DNA from: Diplosphaera chodatii
Lineage: Eukaryota > Chlorophyta > Trebouxiophyceae > Prasiolales > Stichococcaceae
Length of the DNA: 64,000 bases
Direction: 5' to 3'
NCBI GenBank assembly: GCA_032358165.1
Contig: JAALGY010000030.1
Span: 1,426,001-1,490,000, forward strand
Of this stretch, positions 14,017 to 25,500 are shown piece after piece. A program made the translations under genes and the position numbers. The number at the start of each line of letters is the position of its first letter. The first letter of the stretch is position 1. The notes below the pieces were generated by a model, which saw only the letters and a list, made by a program, of their open reading frames with translations, was not told the DNA's origin and did no database searches.

Positions 14017-17000
14017 TTACAGTATGCTTGGTGCCGCTTTGCCACTGCATGTTCCTGCACTGCCAATCGCCGCAGCATCCCGCTGCATCAGGATGCACCA
14101 GTTGCTCTTGTCATAAAAGGCGTCCGCAACAGATGTGCCTGGCACCTGTGCTGCCAGCTGCTCCAGCTCCCCTTTGCGGAACAGATGGTAGTAGCGATCA
14201 AAGACAATGGTGTTCTTGACCGCATCAATGCGTGCAAAGGGTTTGCTGGTGATGCCACTGCCAGCCGAGCTGTTGAACGCCGGGCTCCTGCTGCCGCTCT
14301 CACTGCGTCTGCTGTCAATGCCTGATGGTGCTGTGCTGGCTGCACCGTTGCAGCCTGAATCCTTGCGTGCCGTAGGGTTGGCTGCACGGGGAGCTGCACC
14401 ATCACCTTGGCTAAGGCTGCTATCTGGGCTCACCCTCACTGTGCGAGCAGCCACTGCTGCCGCCTCAAGCCGGTGGAACGGCAGATGCCACGGCACCATG
14501 TAGTCCAGGCTGCCATCTGTGCTGCTGTCGTGACTGCTGTCGCCGTCCCTGCTTGTGTTACATGGTCGAGCTGCAGAGCTGTCATGTGGACCGTCAATGG
14601 CCATAGCGCATGTGCTGTCGCTGACATGACTGCTGCTGGTCGTGGCGCTGTTCGTTGTGGCATCGCTGGGCGGCTGCTGTATCCTGTGCCATTTTGTGAG
14701 CAGCTTCTGCTCCTCCTGCTCGAATGCCCACACCGTGACGAGCGCCCTGCCACCTACAGGGTGTAGTGCCGGCAGGTGTCTGCCGCTGAGACCTGAGGAT
14801 ATGCTACATCGGTGTCATGCAACTGCTCGTTGGGATGGCCCTACCTGGGCGCAGGATGTGACACAGCTGCTGCAGAAGCCGTTGCCGCCTTGAGACGCTG
14901 GCGATGTGATGCAGCACAGCAATGCACAGGACGCCGTCACAGCTGGCGGCTCTGTAGGGCAGTGCAAACGCATCCGCGACTGCCACATCTGCCTTCGTAT
15001 GATGCCCTGCACGCATGTCCACATCTTGGTGTTCAAGCCTGTGATAGCTGCTCGTAAAGATCAACATAGATCCCGAAAGCAGCAGCAGCTGCTGGCTGCT
15101 GTAGCAGCTTGACCACAAGCAGGGAGTGGGTGGCAGCAGCCAAACATGCGACAGTGGTCAGCTGCAAACCTGCTTCAGGTGCTAGGCGCCTCGCCGCCAC
15201 CTCGGCAAGGCCAATGCTGCGGTCAGAGCCCAACACCGCCACGTCCTGCCGCACCCCAAAGTACTTGCCGTTGCCGCAGCCCACATCCGCGATGACATCA
15301 CCGACCCGAAAGCTCTCCAGGAAGGCACGCACTTTTGGCCACACCGCAAACCTGCGCAGCAGGAGTAGTGCAATCTGCTTTATGCTGCTTTGCTGCATCC
15401 CTTCAATTACGTACATCGGCATCGGATCCCTCCAGCCACCAGGCTCTCATCACGGAGGCACGCAGGCCAGCCGCAACTTATCACTGTGCGGTGCAGCAAC
15501 ACACGCGAATCTCACCGGGTGGAGTGGAAGTGCGGCGCGATCTCGTTGTACACAGCATTCACGAACTGGTCCTCCAGTCGCTGGCACGCCGCCTCAGGGT
15601 CGGTCGCACCCGAGTCGGTCCCATTAGCAGCAGCCGCCAGGCCGCGCCCACCTGCTGCTGCCTGCACGACGGCGGGCCGCCCCGCTGCACCGCCCGGCCC
15701 CTGATCCGGGCCGCGGCCACTGTTTGCCTCTAGTATAGCTTCGCGTTGAACGTCGGCCTGGGGCGCAGCTGGTTGTGGCACAGCAGCGGCGCTGTGCGAT
15801 CCGCTGAGCTGGGTTGACTCCAGGGCAGGCGGCGTTGCTGCGGGACTGACGGTGCCCGCTGCCTGTGCTGCAAGCAGGCTCCGCGTCGGCGGCAGCTGCT
15901 GCAGCTGGCTGTCGCACTGGTGTGGCCATTCACAGTCGCACGGCCTGCCGCGCACCTGCACAGCGGTGCATGTGCCGTTGACATGCAAGGGGTAATTGTG
16001 ACGACACGCCTGTCCCACTGCACCATGGGCCTGACCTGTGCAGCTTCAGTGACCAGTATGGCTGCTTTAAGCGTGTTCAGCACCTGTCGAAAAGTGAGCG
16101 ACACCCGGCGTGCCCGCTCAACAACGCTGCCGTCCACAACATCCTGCTGCCTGTGGGGAATGTAGTGGTCCCTGCATATACGTGCAGCGCCTCTTGCATG
16201 AGGCTGCATGAGAGGGCTAGCTGGCAGGGCATGTGTAAAGTAGGTTCTCGTGGAATTGTCCTTCAGCTGGAGTTTTGTTTTGCAGTGCCTATCTGCATCA
16301 TGCAGAAGGTGCTCGGCTGAGAACACGTGTGTCTGCAATGCAGGTGCTGAGCTGATGATGCATGCTATGGAGTCAACTGCACACCAGGCGAAGCGCGACT
16401 CGCCAGAGAGGACCAGCAGAGAACGCCGCGGCAGGAAGACTGCTCGCCGCTGCTCCCCTCGCCGGAACTGCATCACCGCTGGACCCGCCAGGGACAACGA
16501 CAGGATGGGGCCTGCGCCACCAGCACTGGCAGGCTCATACCATGATTGCCTGAGGCCACCGTGCAGGGTCTGTGACGCCGAAATCATGCAGTGACGCTGC
16601 TCCGATCTGCCAGACGCACCCGTGAACGCCGAGTGCGTGTCAATGTGTGGCGACAGGCCGACCCCCGCGCCATACTCGTTGACCGTCAGCTGGTCGAGGC
16701 GCCCCGTGGCGCCGGCGGCCTGCAGCCATGGCAGCAGCGCCGCCACCGGCGCCGGCATGGGCGTGACGGGCTGCTTCGGGTCCACATCCCGGGTCAGGTA
16801 CCTGCACCAGCATGCAACTCCGTCTTGTTCTTGGTCCGCCGAGCATCACCAGCGTCCGCAATCTTACTCGCAGAGCTTGTTTGATGGCGTGTGAATGCCC
16901 CGAGAGAGGGTTCCCTGCAAGGAGCTGTCATGTGTGCGGAGGCACGCGGCACAATGAATTTGCATACCGGAACTCGAAGCCAAAGTGCTTGACGCGTCGG

Positions 17001-17611
17001 CGCGCCAGCGACTCCCAGGGCCCGGCCTCCACCGCGTGCAGCAGCTCCTGCGGATCACGCACAATGGAGCTCAGCGGCGTGATGCTGCGGCACGAGGCAG
17101 TCCTTCCTCAGCGCATGTGGTGCTTCCAGCTTGCCTCCTCCTGTGCCTCGGTGATGAAGTCGGTGATGAGGTCCAGGCCCGGCACACCGCACTCCTCGCT
17201 CGTTCGGCACACGTGCACATGCTCTGGCTCGGGCGCCTGGAAGCGCAGGACATGAGGGGGTCTGATCATGTACGCCGCTGGTGCACCGGCAACGAGCTTC
17301 AACACACAGCCGCCAGGACTCACCCTGCTCCTGCGCTTCTCAGCGGCGTATTTTGCCGTCAGCACCCGGCCGCCGAGGGCGGCGCAGGGCTGCTCGTGCA
17401 CAGCTGCCAGCGCAGCAGCGGCAGCACACTCCGCCTGGAAGCTCGCAAAGACGAAGCAGGCTGGCTTGTCTGGCAGCTGCGGCACGTGCACACTTGTGCA
17501 GCCGAGTGGCTCGAGTGCCGCGGCGATGGCGTCGTGATGGAAGCCCAGTCCTGGCCCTACGTTGCCGATCAGCAGGTGGCGTGTCGGCTGGGCACTTCTG
17601 CCGAACATCAA
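14017..17611 (-). CDS. ALKBH8: ALKBH8: fused RRM, AlkB dioxygenase and Trm9-type tRNA methyltransferase
   Basis: This enzyme methylates carboxymethyluridine at tRNA wobble position 34 and then hydroxylates the product. Start at 17611 (MMFGRSAQPTRHLLIGNVGP). Domains in order: an RRM (HLLIGNV, then CFVFASF); the AlkB lead-in GVPGLDLITDFITEAQEE and VKHFGFEFR; the dioxygenase core with iron ligands in GLSPHIDTHSAF (HxD) and a distal His in YIPHRQQDV, followed by the 2-oxoglutarate-binding Arg region RARRVSLTFRQV; a zinc knuckle PCDCEWPHQCDSQ; a low-complexity linker; and a class I methyltransferase with LEDQFVNAVYNEIAPHFHST, DVIADVGCGNGKYFG, GSDRS, DGVLCIAVLHHIAS and RYYHLFRKGELEQL. The stop is at 14017 after WCILMQRD. 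All catalytic motifs are present. The gene is divergent from Ap4A phosphorylase. Confidence 0.92.
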
Positions 17612-17992
17612 GCTGCATCAGCGGAGACGGTGGCCGGTGCAAGCTGCAAATGAAGTATGGGAGTGTGCAGCTGCACACGTGCACAGGTGCACAGCATGCA
17701 ACATTGACGACCCTTGCGACCCCGCGGATTGGCGAGTCCTCAAGTTGCCGCTGCAGAGCACTTGTCGCGCTACAATCATTGCGTGACGATCTTTGTCAGC
17801 CATCGTATGCAGGCTGCCCGCAGTGTCGCCGACCTTCCATTGGCGCGACTTGCACCCTGCGCAGTGCATGCCATTTGCTTCAGCGGGGTCCGTAGCCCAG
17901 AACTGCGGCCATCATTTAACGGCAGGCTGTCAGAAGCTCCAACAAGATGCCTCGGCAGCGCTACATGCCGCAGTGCAGTTGAAATCCGGGGC
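17612..17992. promoter_or_regulatory. Divergent intergenic region between ALKBH8 and Ap4A phosphorylase
   Basis: About 380 bp lie between two outward-facing start codons. The frame of the downstream gene is open upstream of 17993, so part of this could encode an N-terminal extension of Ap4A phosphorylase instead. No core-promoter motif was recognised. Confidence 0.35.
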
Positions 17993-19330
17993 ATGTCCCC
18001 TGCTGTCGATGCTGCCAGTGCCGCAGGCGCGATCAGCACCACGGGGGGCAATACCAAGCTGTGGAACCGCCTGCAGCATGTATATGAGACCGCTTTAGCG
18101 AACGGCGACGTGTTCAAGACGGACACTGACGACAAGGTGTTTCAGGATCCAGCGCTGAACGTGGGCTTTGTGCTGCGGGTGGCGGGAGCGCTGAACAGCA
18201 AGCCGAAGCCGCCGAAGTCAAACGACAGGCAAGCCCACGGCACAACGTGCCATTGCCGTTGCCTCTGCGACCTGACGCAGATTGAGAGATTTATTGTTGA
18301 TGCAGCGCCTGTGTCCATCCATGCAGTGGCACGCCAGCAAATCCTTTCTTGCCGTACGATGAGGCTCTGTGGGTGGCGCACCTGTCACCCACGCACGTGT
18401 GCCTGCTGAACAAGTTCAACGTCGTTGCGCACCATGTGTTGGTGGTGACTCGGGAGTTTGAGCAGCAGACCAGCCCGCTGAATGCTGCAGACTTTGATGC
18501 CACACTGCAGGTCCTGCAGGTTGGTTGTGCATAGTCACGATAAGATTTGAACTTGCCCCGCTGCTGCTGTGCAAGTAGGAGGCTGCTCAGCGCTGCAGAG
18601 CGCCACATGTCTGTATTACAGGCGATGCCGCAAGGCGGAATTGCATACTACAACTGCGGCCCAGAGAGCGGTGCTAGTCAGCGTCACAAGCATCTGCAGG
18701 TATTGCCGTTTGCGATGGTTTGCACTGACAAGCACCGCCGGACCGTGGGAGATACTGCCTTTCAGGTTTCATGTCATGCCTTCGTGATCTCAGAGCCGAT
18801 AATGTTCCGGCAGGTGGTGCCACTGCCACTGATGGCGGGGCTGCCAGCAATGCTGCCCTTCGGTGACATCCTGGCAGCTGCCACGGCAGATGCGAATGAT
18901 GGCATGGCAGACATCAAGCAGCTGCCCTATCAGTGCTTTGCAGCCCGCCTGCAGCCGAACACGTGGGTCCAACTGATTCCATTGCCCCTTGGCTGCGAGC
19001 ATGGTTGTGATGTCCAGCCTAGACTTGGTAATAATTGCTGAGTGCGCGGACAATCGCAGGGTATCCGGGGAGCGCCTAGCATCTCTTGCAGCAACAATGC
19101 TGCGGGAGTGCCAGCGGCGCCACAGCGATGTCGAGCAGCTGTCGTACAATGTGGTGCTGACCCGGGAGTACCTACAGATCATGCCACGCCGCACCGAGGC
19201 GTCTGGAGACGTTTCCGTCAATGGCTTGGGTGGCGCCGGCACCTTCTTTGTCAAACGACAGGAACAGCTGATTTATTTGGAGCAGAGGACGCCAGGCAGG
19301 GTGCTGGTTGATGTGGGGTTCCCGTGGTGA
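17993..19330 (+). CDS. Diadenosine tetraphosphate (Ap4A) phosphorylase / ATP adenylyltransferase
   Basis: This enzyme splits Ap4A with phosphate to ADP and ATP and is related to the HIT/GalT superfamily. Exons: 17993-18228, 18327-18519, 18622-18699, 18814-18962 and 19018-19330 (stop). Start MSPAVDAASAAGAISTTGGN is preferred because it begins the conserved block; the same frame is open upstream to 17714, so a transit peptide is possible. Motifs: NPFLPYDEALWVAHLSPTHV, LLNKFNVVAHHVLVVTREFE, GGIAYYNCGPESGASQRHKH followed by LQVVPLP (catalytic HxHxQ), and the C-terminal domain SYNVVLTREYLQIMPRR with VNGLGGAGTFFVK. The first intron most likely uses a GC donor (GACAG|GCAAGC); a GT donor 21 bases downstream is in the same phase. 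Confidence 0.9.
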
Positions 19331-19627
19331 CGCCGCGCCGTCATGTGGGAGCCACCCGTCTGATCCATGCCTGTTGTTGCAACACTGTACAGTGTATCTT
19401 GACACCGTAGTCCACCGGTCCATGTCAGAGGCTGCACGTTCCAAAGAGGTGACACTTGCAAGGCTTCAGAACCAAGAAGGTCGGAGTATGGTGCGTGCAA
19501 AACATTCTGACGCCAGATCAAGGCTTCGTCAGGTCTATATGGTGCTCGTGCCGTATGTGCCAACACGGCATTCAATTCGGTTCGAAAACACAATATAGTA
19601 ATGAAATGTCGGACTGATGGACTCTGC

Positions 19628-19843
19628 TCACTTGACGAGCGAATCTTGTAAGGTCCTAGGCAGACGCAGCAGCTCAATATACCTCAAAATGGTGGACTTC
19701 GTGTGCGCTCTATATGGTCTTGCCGGACATACTTCTGGCTTGTCAAGAACGCCGGTCATGACTTGACGATGTTTTTCAGCTTCGTCCAAAGTGATGCCTT
19801 CTTCTGTCCCTGTGCGCATTGCACAGTGAGCACTCGAGCGCAA
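19628..19843 (-). other. Possible coding exon(s), unassigned
   Basis: The minus-strand frame EGITLDEAEKHRQVMTGVLD then TKSTILRYIELLRLPRTLQD ends in a stop at 19628. Its composition looks like real protein rather than an antisense shadow. It may be the C-terminal end of the EB1-like gene just upstream or a small separate gene. It has no domain I recognise. The splice join to 20129 was not resolved. Confidence 0.35.
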
Positions 19844-20128
19844 TCCCCAATGTTGTAATTGTCATGTGTTGGCCAGTTGATTCGGTTGAAGTAGGCCACC
19901 GGGCTGTTGTGCCACAGCTGCTGATCACCTTGAAGCCATCGCCCATGTCGGTGCTGTGGCTCACCATCCCGTTTGGCGACTTGGAGTTGTATTCCTTTGC
20001 GCTGTCGTCATCGCCTGCGCTCAACATAAGTTTGTCACGCAAGGCCGTTGAGCACACCAAGTTTGCGGCTCCATGTGCTGCTTCTCCGAGGCTGATGGGC
20101 ACCAGGCAGCCGCATGCATGAGCCTCAC

Positions 20129-21295
20129 CCATGCGCTTGCGGCCGGCCTGCATGCTCTGGTGCTGCTGCGGCGACAGCTGCCGCGAGGGGGAGCGTGCCA
20201 GCGGGTCCCGGATCTCGCCGCTCTTGGACGCCGCCCGCCGCGCCTGGCGGACCACCGAATGTAAGCAGTTCAGGTTCGGACCTCGCTCATTGTTTGCCAA
20301 GGTTGGTGACTCGCCAAGCAAAGGTGACCATGCGGCGCTGATCGCAGGCCAACCGCACCTTGGCGTCATATGGCGGCATCTGCTCTCCGCGCGCTGCCAG
20401 CTCCACCTGTGGACACGAAGTCAAGTGGGTGACAGATGCAGATCCGTGCATATGCTATGCACATGACAGCATGACCCCTGACGCAGCGTGCGGACAATGT
20501 CCCTCACCTCCCATGTGTCGTAGCGCTGCTTGAACAGGCGGAACAGCAGCAGCAGGTCCATCTGATGGCCTTGCTGGCAGCGCACGACGTCTACATTCTG
20601 CAATTGCAATGCAAAAATGGGTCAGTCTCCCACCACTCTGCTTGCAGAGCCATGGCACTGAGCCAACACCCTGATGCACGACAGCTGAGCCCGCTCCCAG
20701 ATGCCTCACCCAGTCGATCTCCAGCTCCACGAAAGCCAGCTGCAGGATGCGCCAGTTCTTCTCCATATTGTACGCGGATGCCGCATTGTAGTCCACCTTG
20801 CGCATGTTGACAACCTCGGGAGACAGCGGGTTCAGCCGGTCCAGCAGCTGGCACGCCACAGCGCCATTGTTTGCCTGCGAGCAAAGTATGCTCAAGACGT
20901 TGTGGATCTTGTGTCACCAGTGAGTTGTGTCACGAAGTCCAGCAGTGAGCAGGCTTGCATCGGCAACCGCGGCCTTCCGCATGTCACGGCACCTGTGAGA
21001 TGTCGGTGAGCTCCAGGTCCAGCACGCCGTTGATCCATAGCAGCAGCTCGCGGCGGCCGACGGTGGACAGGTGAATGGGCGGCAGCTTGGTGCTGGGGCT
21101 CAGGGAGAAGGCGGAGTAGCTGTGCACTGAGTAGGTTGATGCTGGCGTCTGTGGCCGCGACCCTGAATAGCGTGCGCTGTTCGGGATGGAGCCCGGACTG
21201 ACCGCTGCTGGCCGTGAACCCTGCGACAGCAGAGTATGTCCTTCGTGAGAACTGCAAGCAAAGACGTATGGGCATACGAGGCAGCAGATGTTCAC
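20129..21295 (-). CDS. EB1-type calponin-homology (CH) domain protein, microtubule plus-end protein-like
   Basis: Exons: 20993-21295 (start at 21295 is provisional), 20710-20874, 20508-20597, about 20340-20406, and about 20129-20250. After a Ser/Pro/Tyr-rich N-terminal tail the CH domain reads VGRRELLLWINGVLDLELTD, GAVACQLLDRLNPLSPEVVN, MRKVDYNAASAYNMEKNWRI, LQLAFVELEIDW and GHQMDLLLLFRLFKQRYDT. This matches the MAPRE/EB1 CH fold ('W.N..L.L....I.Q...G...CQL.D...P......KV...A.....N.....LQ.......D'). A basic, Ser/Arg-rich linker follows (ARRAASKSGEIRDPLARSPS). I did not find the usual EB homology coiled coil; it may sit in unresolved 3' exons or be absent. The upstream start is also uncertain. 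Confidence 0.7.
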
Positions 21296-22523
21296 AACGA
21301 CCAGGGGGACTGGCTGGCGTGCTAGGCGGCTCCGTACCGCTAGGCATCATGCGGTGCACGCACAGTGAGATGGCTGAGAAGTAAGGTGTGCTGACAGTAC
21401 GGCGTGCATGTGCTGCAGCCCTCAGCCGGGCTGACTCGAGGCCGTTCCCAGACGAACCTCGCACGCCCCTGCCCGATTTGATCAGCAAGTTGCGGGCCGG
21501 GACGGACGAGAATACTGCCATCAAGCAGGGAGAACGCGGCTTGAGGCATGTGCCTGGCTGTTTGAGCGCTGTGCTGCCCTGAGCTGTCCGCGTGCATGAG
21601 CCTCATGCATGAGCCTTGGCAGCTTGAATGAGTATCGCCCGAGGAGGATCTTGCGACTGTTGAGGCACTGACGATCACAAGCACGTTGCAGCATCCGAGA
21701 CGGTCGCCGCGTCGTGTCATGAGCGATGCATGCACGGTTGGGAAGGGCGTTCCTGACGACATCTGAATGACTTGCGTCATCCAGTCCAACGTTCGAGCGG
21801 GCACACGGATTGGCTGACCTTGCTGACCGGTGTGGATGGCCCACTGTGCGACCTGGAGAACGACGGCATCGCTCAGCTGCCGGCGCTCACGCGCCCGAGG
21901 CTCGTTCTGCCAAGACTGTACGAAGCAGTTGGACTAGCACAGCACCGCTCACACCGCCGCGACGCCTTCTGCTGGTTCCGATAGCCAGAATGAGCCTTAG
22001 AATGTGTTGGATCACAAAGCACGGTGACTTGAAGCTCGATCATCAGGTGCAGAGGGGAGGGGTCTGAAGCATGTGCGCAAAGGGGCGAGGTGCACGTGCC
22101 TATCGTGCTATCGGAAAGGCGGGAAAGGCTCCCGCCAGCAGTGCGCAACTGATTTCTGATCTGACAGCTCAACATTGCCTTCGGGCGTTGCGCTCACAAA
22201 GTCACACTTCGTGTACACCAGCGCGCAACACGAGCTGAAAGCTTCTTAGGTTAGACAGTCGCTTGCTGCTAGCTTCATTTTATTGCCCCGCCGCCTCAAG
22301 GTCCTCATCGGGGTGCTGACGGGGCTGCCAACCACCACCGGCGGAGCGTGATAAAGCCACCCAAGGCGCGCTGTGTAGCACCTAGGCTCGCAAGCACTGC
22401 TTGAGATCGTGCATGCATGTTTGCGCATGCGTATATGGCGTATCTCCAGCGCCAAATTAGTCGGGGTTGGCGAGCTGTCGGTGCATGTTTTGAGATGGGC
22501 ACGTTTGGCCCGTGCAGGCCAGG
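21296..22523. other. Unassigned 1.2-kb region between divergent EB1-like and C2/MUN genes
   Basis: It should contain both promoters and possibly an upstream exon of the EB1-like gene (MMPSGTEPPSTPASPPG on the minus strand near 21350 looks protein-like but could not be joined in phase). No RNA gene or mobile element was recognised. Confidence 0.4.
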
Positions 22524-25500
22524 ATGGCGGAGGTTGGGATGCCCACGGAGGCTGGGAAGGACTCCCTGACGCCGAGTGTCAGGCTGAATCTGGGATCTGC
22601 GGCCCCGCTGGGTCAGGTGCGAGCGACAGAGTTTGTGGAGTGACGTGCACGTTGGGGCCGATTGCCAACAACAACATCGTGCGCTGTGTCTCTCCGAAGA
22701 AGAGGTCTGAAACAGAAATTTGCCACTGTCTGCTTCACGTTTGAGACCCAGCGGTTACCGCTCGGCAGATACCGGAGGGCAGCGTCGGCGGCAAGCCAGG
22801 CAAGGGCGCGGCCACGTCCCCCAGGAAGCCGTCCAAAGCAGAGGCGACCATCAAGATTTCGGCCGACGCTTCCAAGCAGTCACGTCAGACCGGACCGGCA
22901 GACAAACTGACAAAGGTGCCGGTCGCAGCCAGCAACGGCACAACGCCGCAGGTGCCACTCCTGCCGCGGCCGGCAGCTCAAGGCGCTGGGACAAAGCCCG
23001 GCACTGCACCGGCCAAGAAGGAAGAGCCCAACGTGCTGACCATGCCGCGCGATGAGGCGTGGCCACGCCTCCTGGCCTACGAGGTGACCCTGATTGTGCA
23101 GCCAGGCTTGTTTCGTGTAGTGTCTGCCCAGAACCCACTAGCGAGACTGTAGGGCACCCGCAGGGTCTGTGCATGCCTGCTGTTGCGCATGACATGTCAG
23201 TGACATCTTTCTGCCTGTGCATGCAGGCATGCCTGCAGGTGTGCATCAAGGCGACCATCGAGGGCGCACCCGAGGCCGTGGAGTTCCTACAGGACAGCTG
23301 CGCCAGCCTCAAGAAGGCCTTTGGCACGCAGCCGCTGCTGCTAGCCCCGACCACGGCGGGAGTTGCAAGCGCCGCCGCCGGCGGTGGCCTGCTGTCATGG
23401 TGAGCCAGCCTGACCCCTCTCCAGCTCTGTGACGCGGGGCAGCTGATGTTCATGGCTTGCAAACTTGCCGCCTGGCAGGACGCAGCCTGAGTAACCTGAA
23501 CATGATCCCGCACGTGAGCCTCCCCCTCTACTTGCCGTGCTCTAGACCACCGACTGGTCAATCTGCATGTCTGCCCGAACAGGGCCGAGGTGAAGCAGCT
23601 GTACACGCCGCCGGTGGAAGAGGCGGTGACACAGCTCCGGACCACCGTTGGCGGGTTCTCGGGCCTGGAGCTGGGCAAACCCGACCGCGTGTATGTCTCC
23701 CTGCACGCCTCCTCACAGCCCGGTCAGTATTCGCTGCTTCTGGTTTTCCGTTCTCGTGCCGTCGTCTGAAAAACACTTGCCCCAAGAGGAGCCGACATAT
23801 GTACAATCAGATAATGCCACTCTGTCTCTGCACTCACTCATGCCATGGTCAACATGACCGCAGAGGACCGGGGTGTTTGGACATCCCTTGCGGACTGCGA
23901 CATGAGCGATGCCGTGGGCATGGTGGCCGCCGAGCGTGGCGCTGTGCTGCAGGTGGGCTGCCGCTCTGTTTGCAAAGGCTTTGCACAGCAACCGGGAGCA
24001 CTGATAGGAAGGCGGCGATGGTTTGAATATGCCACTTGTGCCTTATGCAGGTGGAGGTGCACAATGAGCAGGGCCTTGTGGCCGCAGGAAACATGCCCAT
24101 TGCCAACCTGTGGCAGGTGCGGCTGCTCATGACAACCCTGTCTGGAAAGCCACCCATTGCAGCAGACAAAGTAAGTAGGATGCTGCCGCACGATGAACAT
24201 GACTCTCTGATTATGTTTATGCTGCGGAAGTGAGTGCCGGGGGCTGGCCCGCAGGTGACGGAGCAGCGCAACACCCAGGCGGCCGCCGGCAAGGGCAAGC
24301 AGGGGCTGTGGCGCTCCAGGCCCAAGGAGGCCCTGGCGGGCGGGGCAGTGCCGAGCGTCGAAGTCCTAGACAAGGACGGCAGCAGGCGAGCAACCTGCTG
24401 TTGATAGCTGTGCAACATCCATCTGGACGTCAGCTCTGTAGGCGCGATCAGGCCCCGTATCCCAGTGCTGCTGGTCGCCAATGAGTCAAACCTGGAACGG
24501 TCTGCTGGCTGCTAACCCACTGTTATGCGATGCTGCAGCGTGGGGCACGTCAGGCTGTCCACAACACTGCAGCAGCGCTCGATGACGGCGCCACGCCCCA
24601 TCGGCCTGATCATCAAGAACCCCTCCGTGCCCGTCAACGTCACCACCTGGCAGGTGGGCTTGAATACACCTCAGGTTGCAGGGGTGGTGCTTTGCATCCT
24701 GCTGCCGGCACAATACCAGCTGCCTGCTGTGCATGGCCATCAGGTACTGCAGCATATGTTTCTATGTAAGCCCAGCCTACTCAAACGTTGCAAGGCGACC
24801 CAAGTGCTGGCACCCATTTGCAGGTGTACGAGACGGTGCTGCAGACGGCGCTCACAGAGCAGCGCTGCGGCGCACGCACCCTGGCCCTGACCGGCTCCTG
24901 GCGCTGGCTGCTGCGCGAGGTGCACACTGTTTGTCGTAATCATCTCAGGCTTCCGGAGTTTTGCACATCTGCTCTTGATCGTGCAGAGACGTGCACCAGC
25001 CAGAACTGCCTGTGTAGTGGGTGCTGCGGTCTCCTCCACAGGTGGCGGCGCACTATGGCGTGCGGCCGACCTTCGCGGCGCTGTCGTTCCTGAAGTGGAC
25101 GGCGCTGCCCGCCAACCTCACGCCCACCGCGGACTGCCTGGCGATGCTGGCCCAGGAGCTGCGGCCGCTGAAGCGCGCCCAGTCCAGCCTGCTCAAGGAG
25201 GTCCGCGCCCTGCCTGCGGAGCTGCACCAACACCGCGCCTTCTGGCCGGGATTGGTGTGGGTGTTGTTGAGACCTGACTGCAAGCGAGGAGCGGTTTGCT
25301 GCCCCACAGCATGGTCCCCATCCACTGGCTGCTCTGGCATGTTCTACAGCCAAGAAACACTGCAAGCTGGTGACAACACAGGAGGTGGCCATCCTGAACG
25401 AGGTCGCGGCGGCGTGCGAGGCGCTGCTCGCGCAGACCTTCGAGGGCTACCACTCGCTGTCGGAGAAGGAGGCGTGCGGCATCCTGTCCGGCGGGGCGTC

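Noticed and set aside
21340..21804. 154-residue minus-strand frame as a gene
   Set aside because: It has no domain, its composition is typical of antisense or intergenic DNA, and it has no supporting splice structure.
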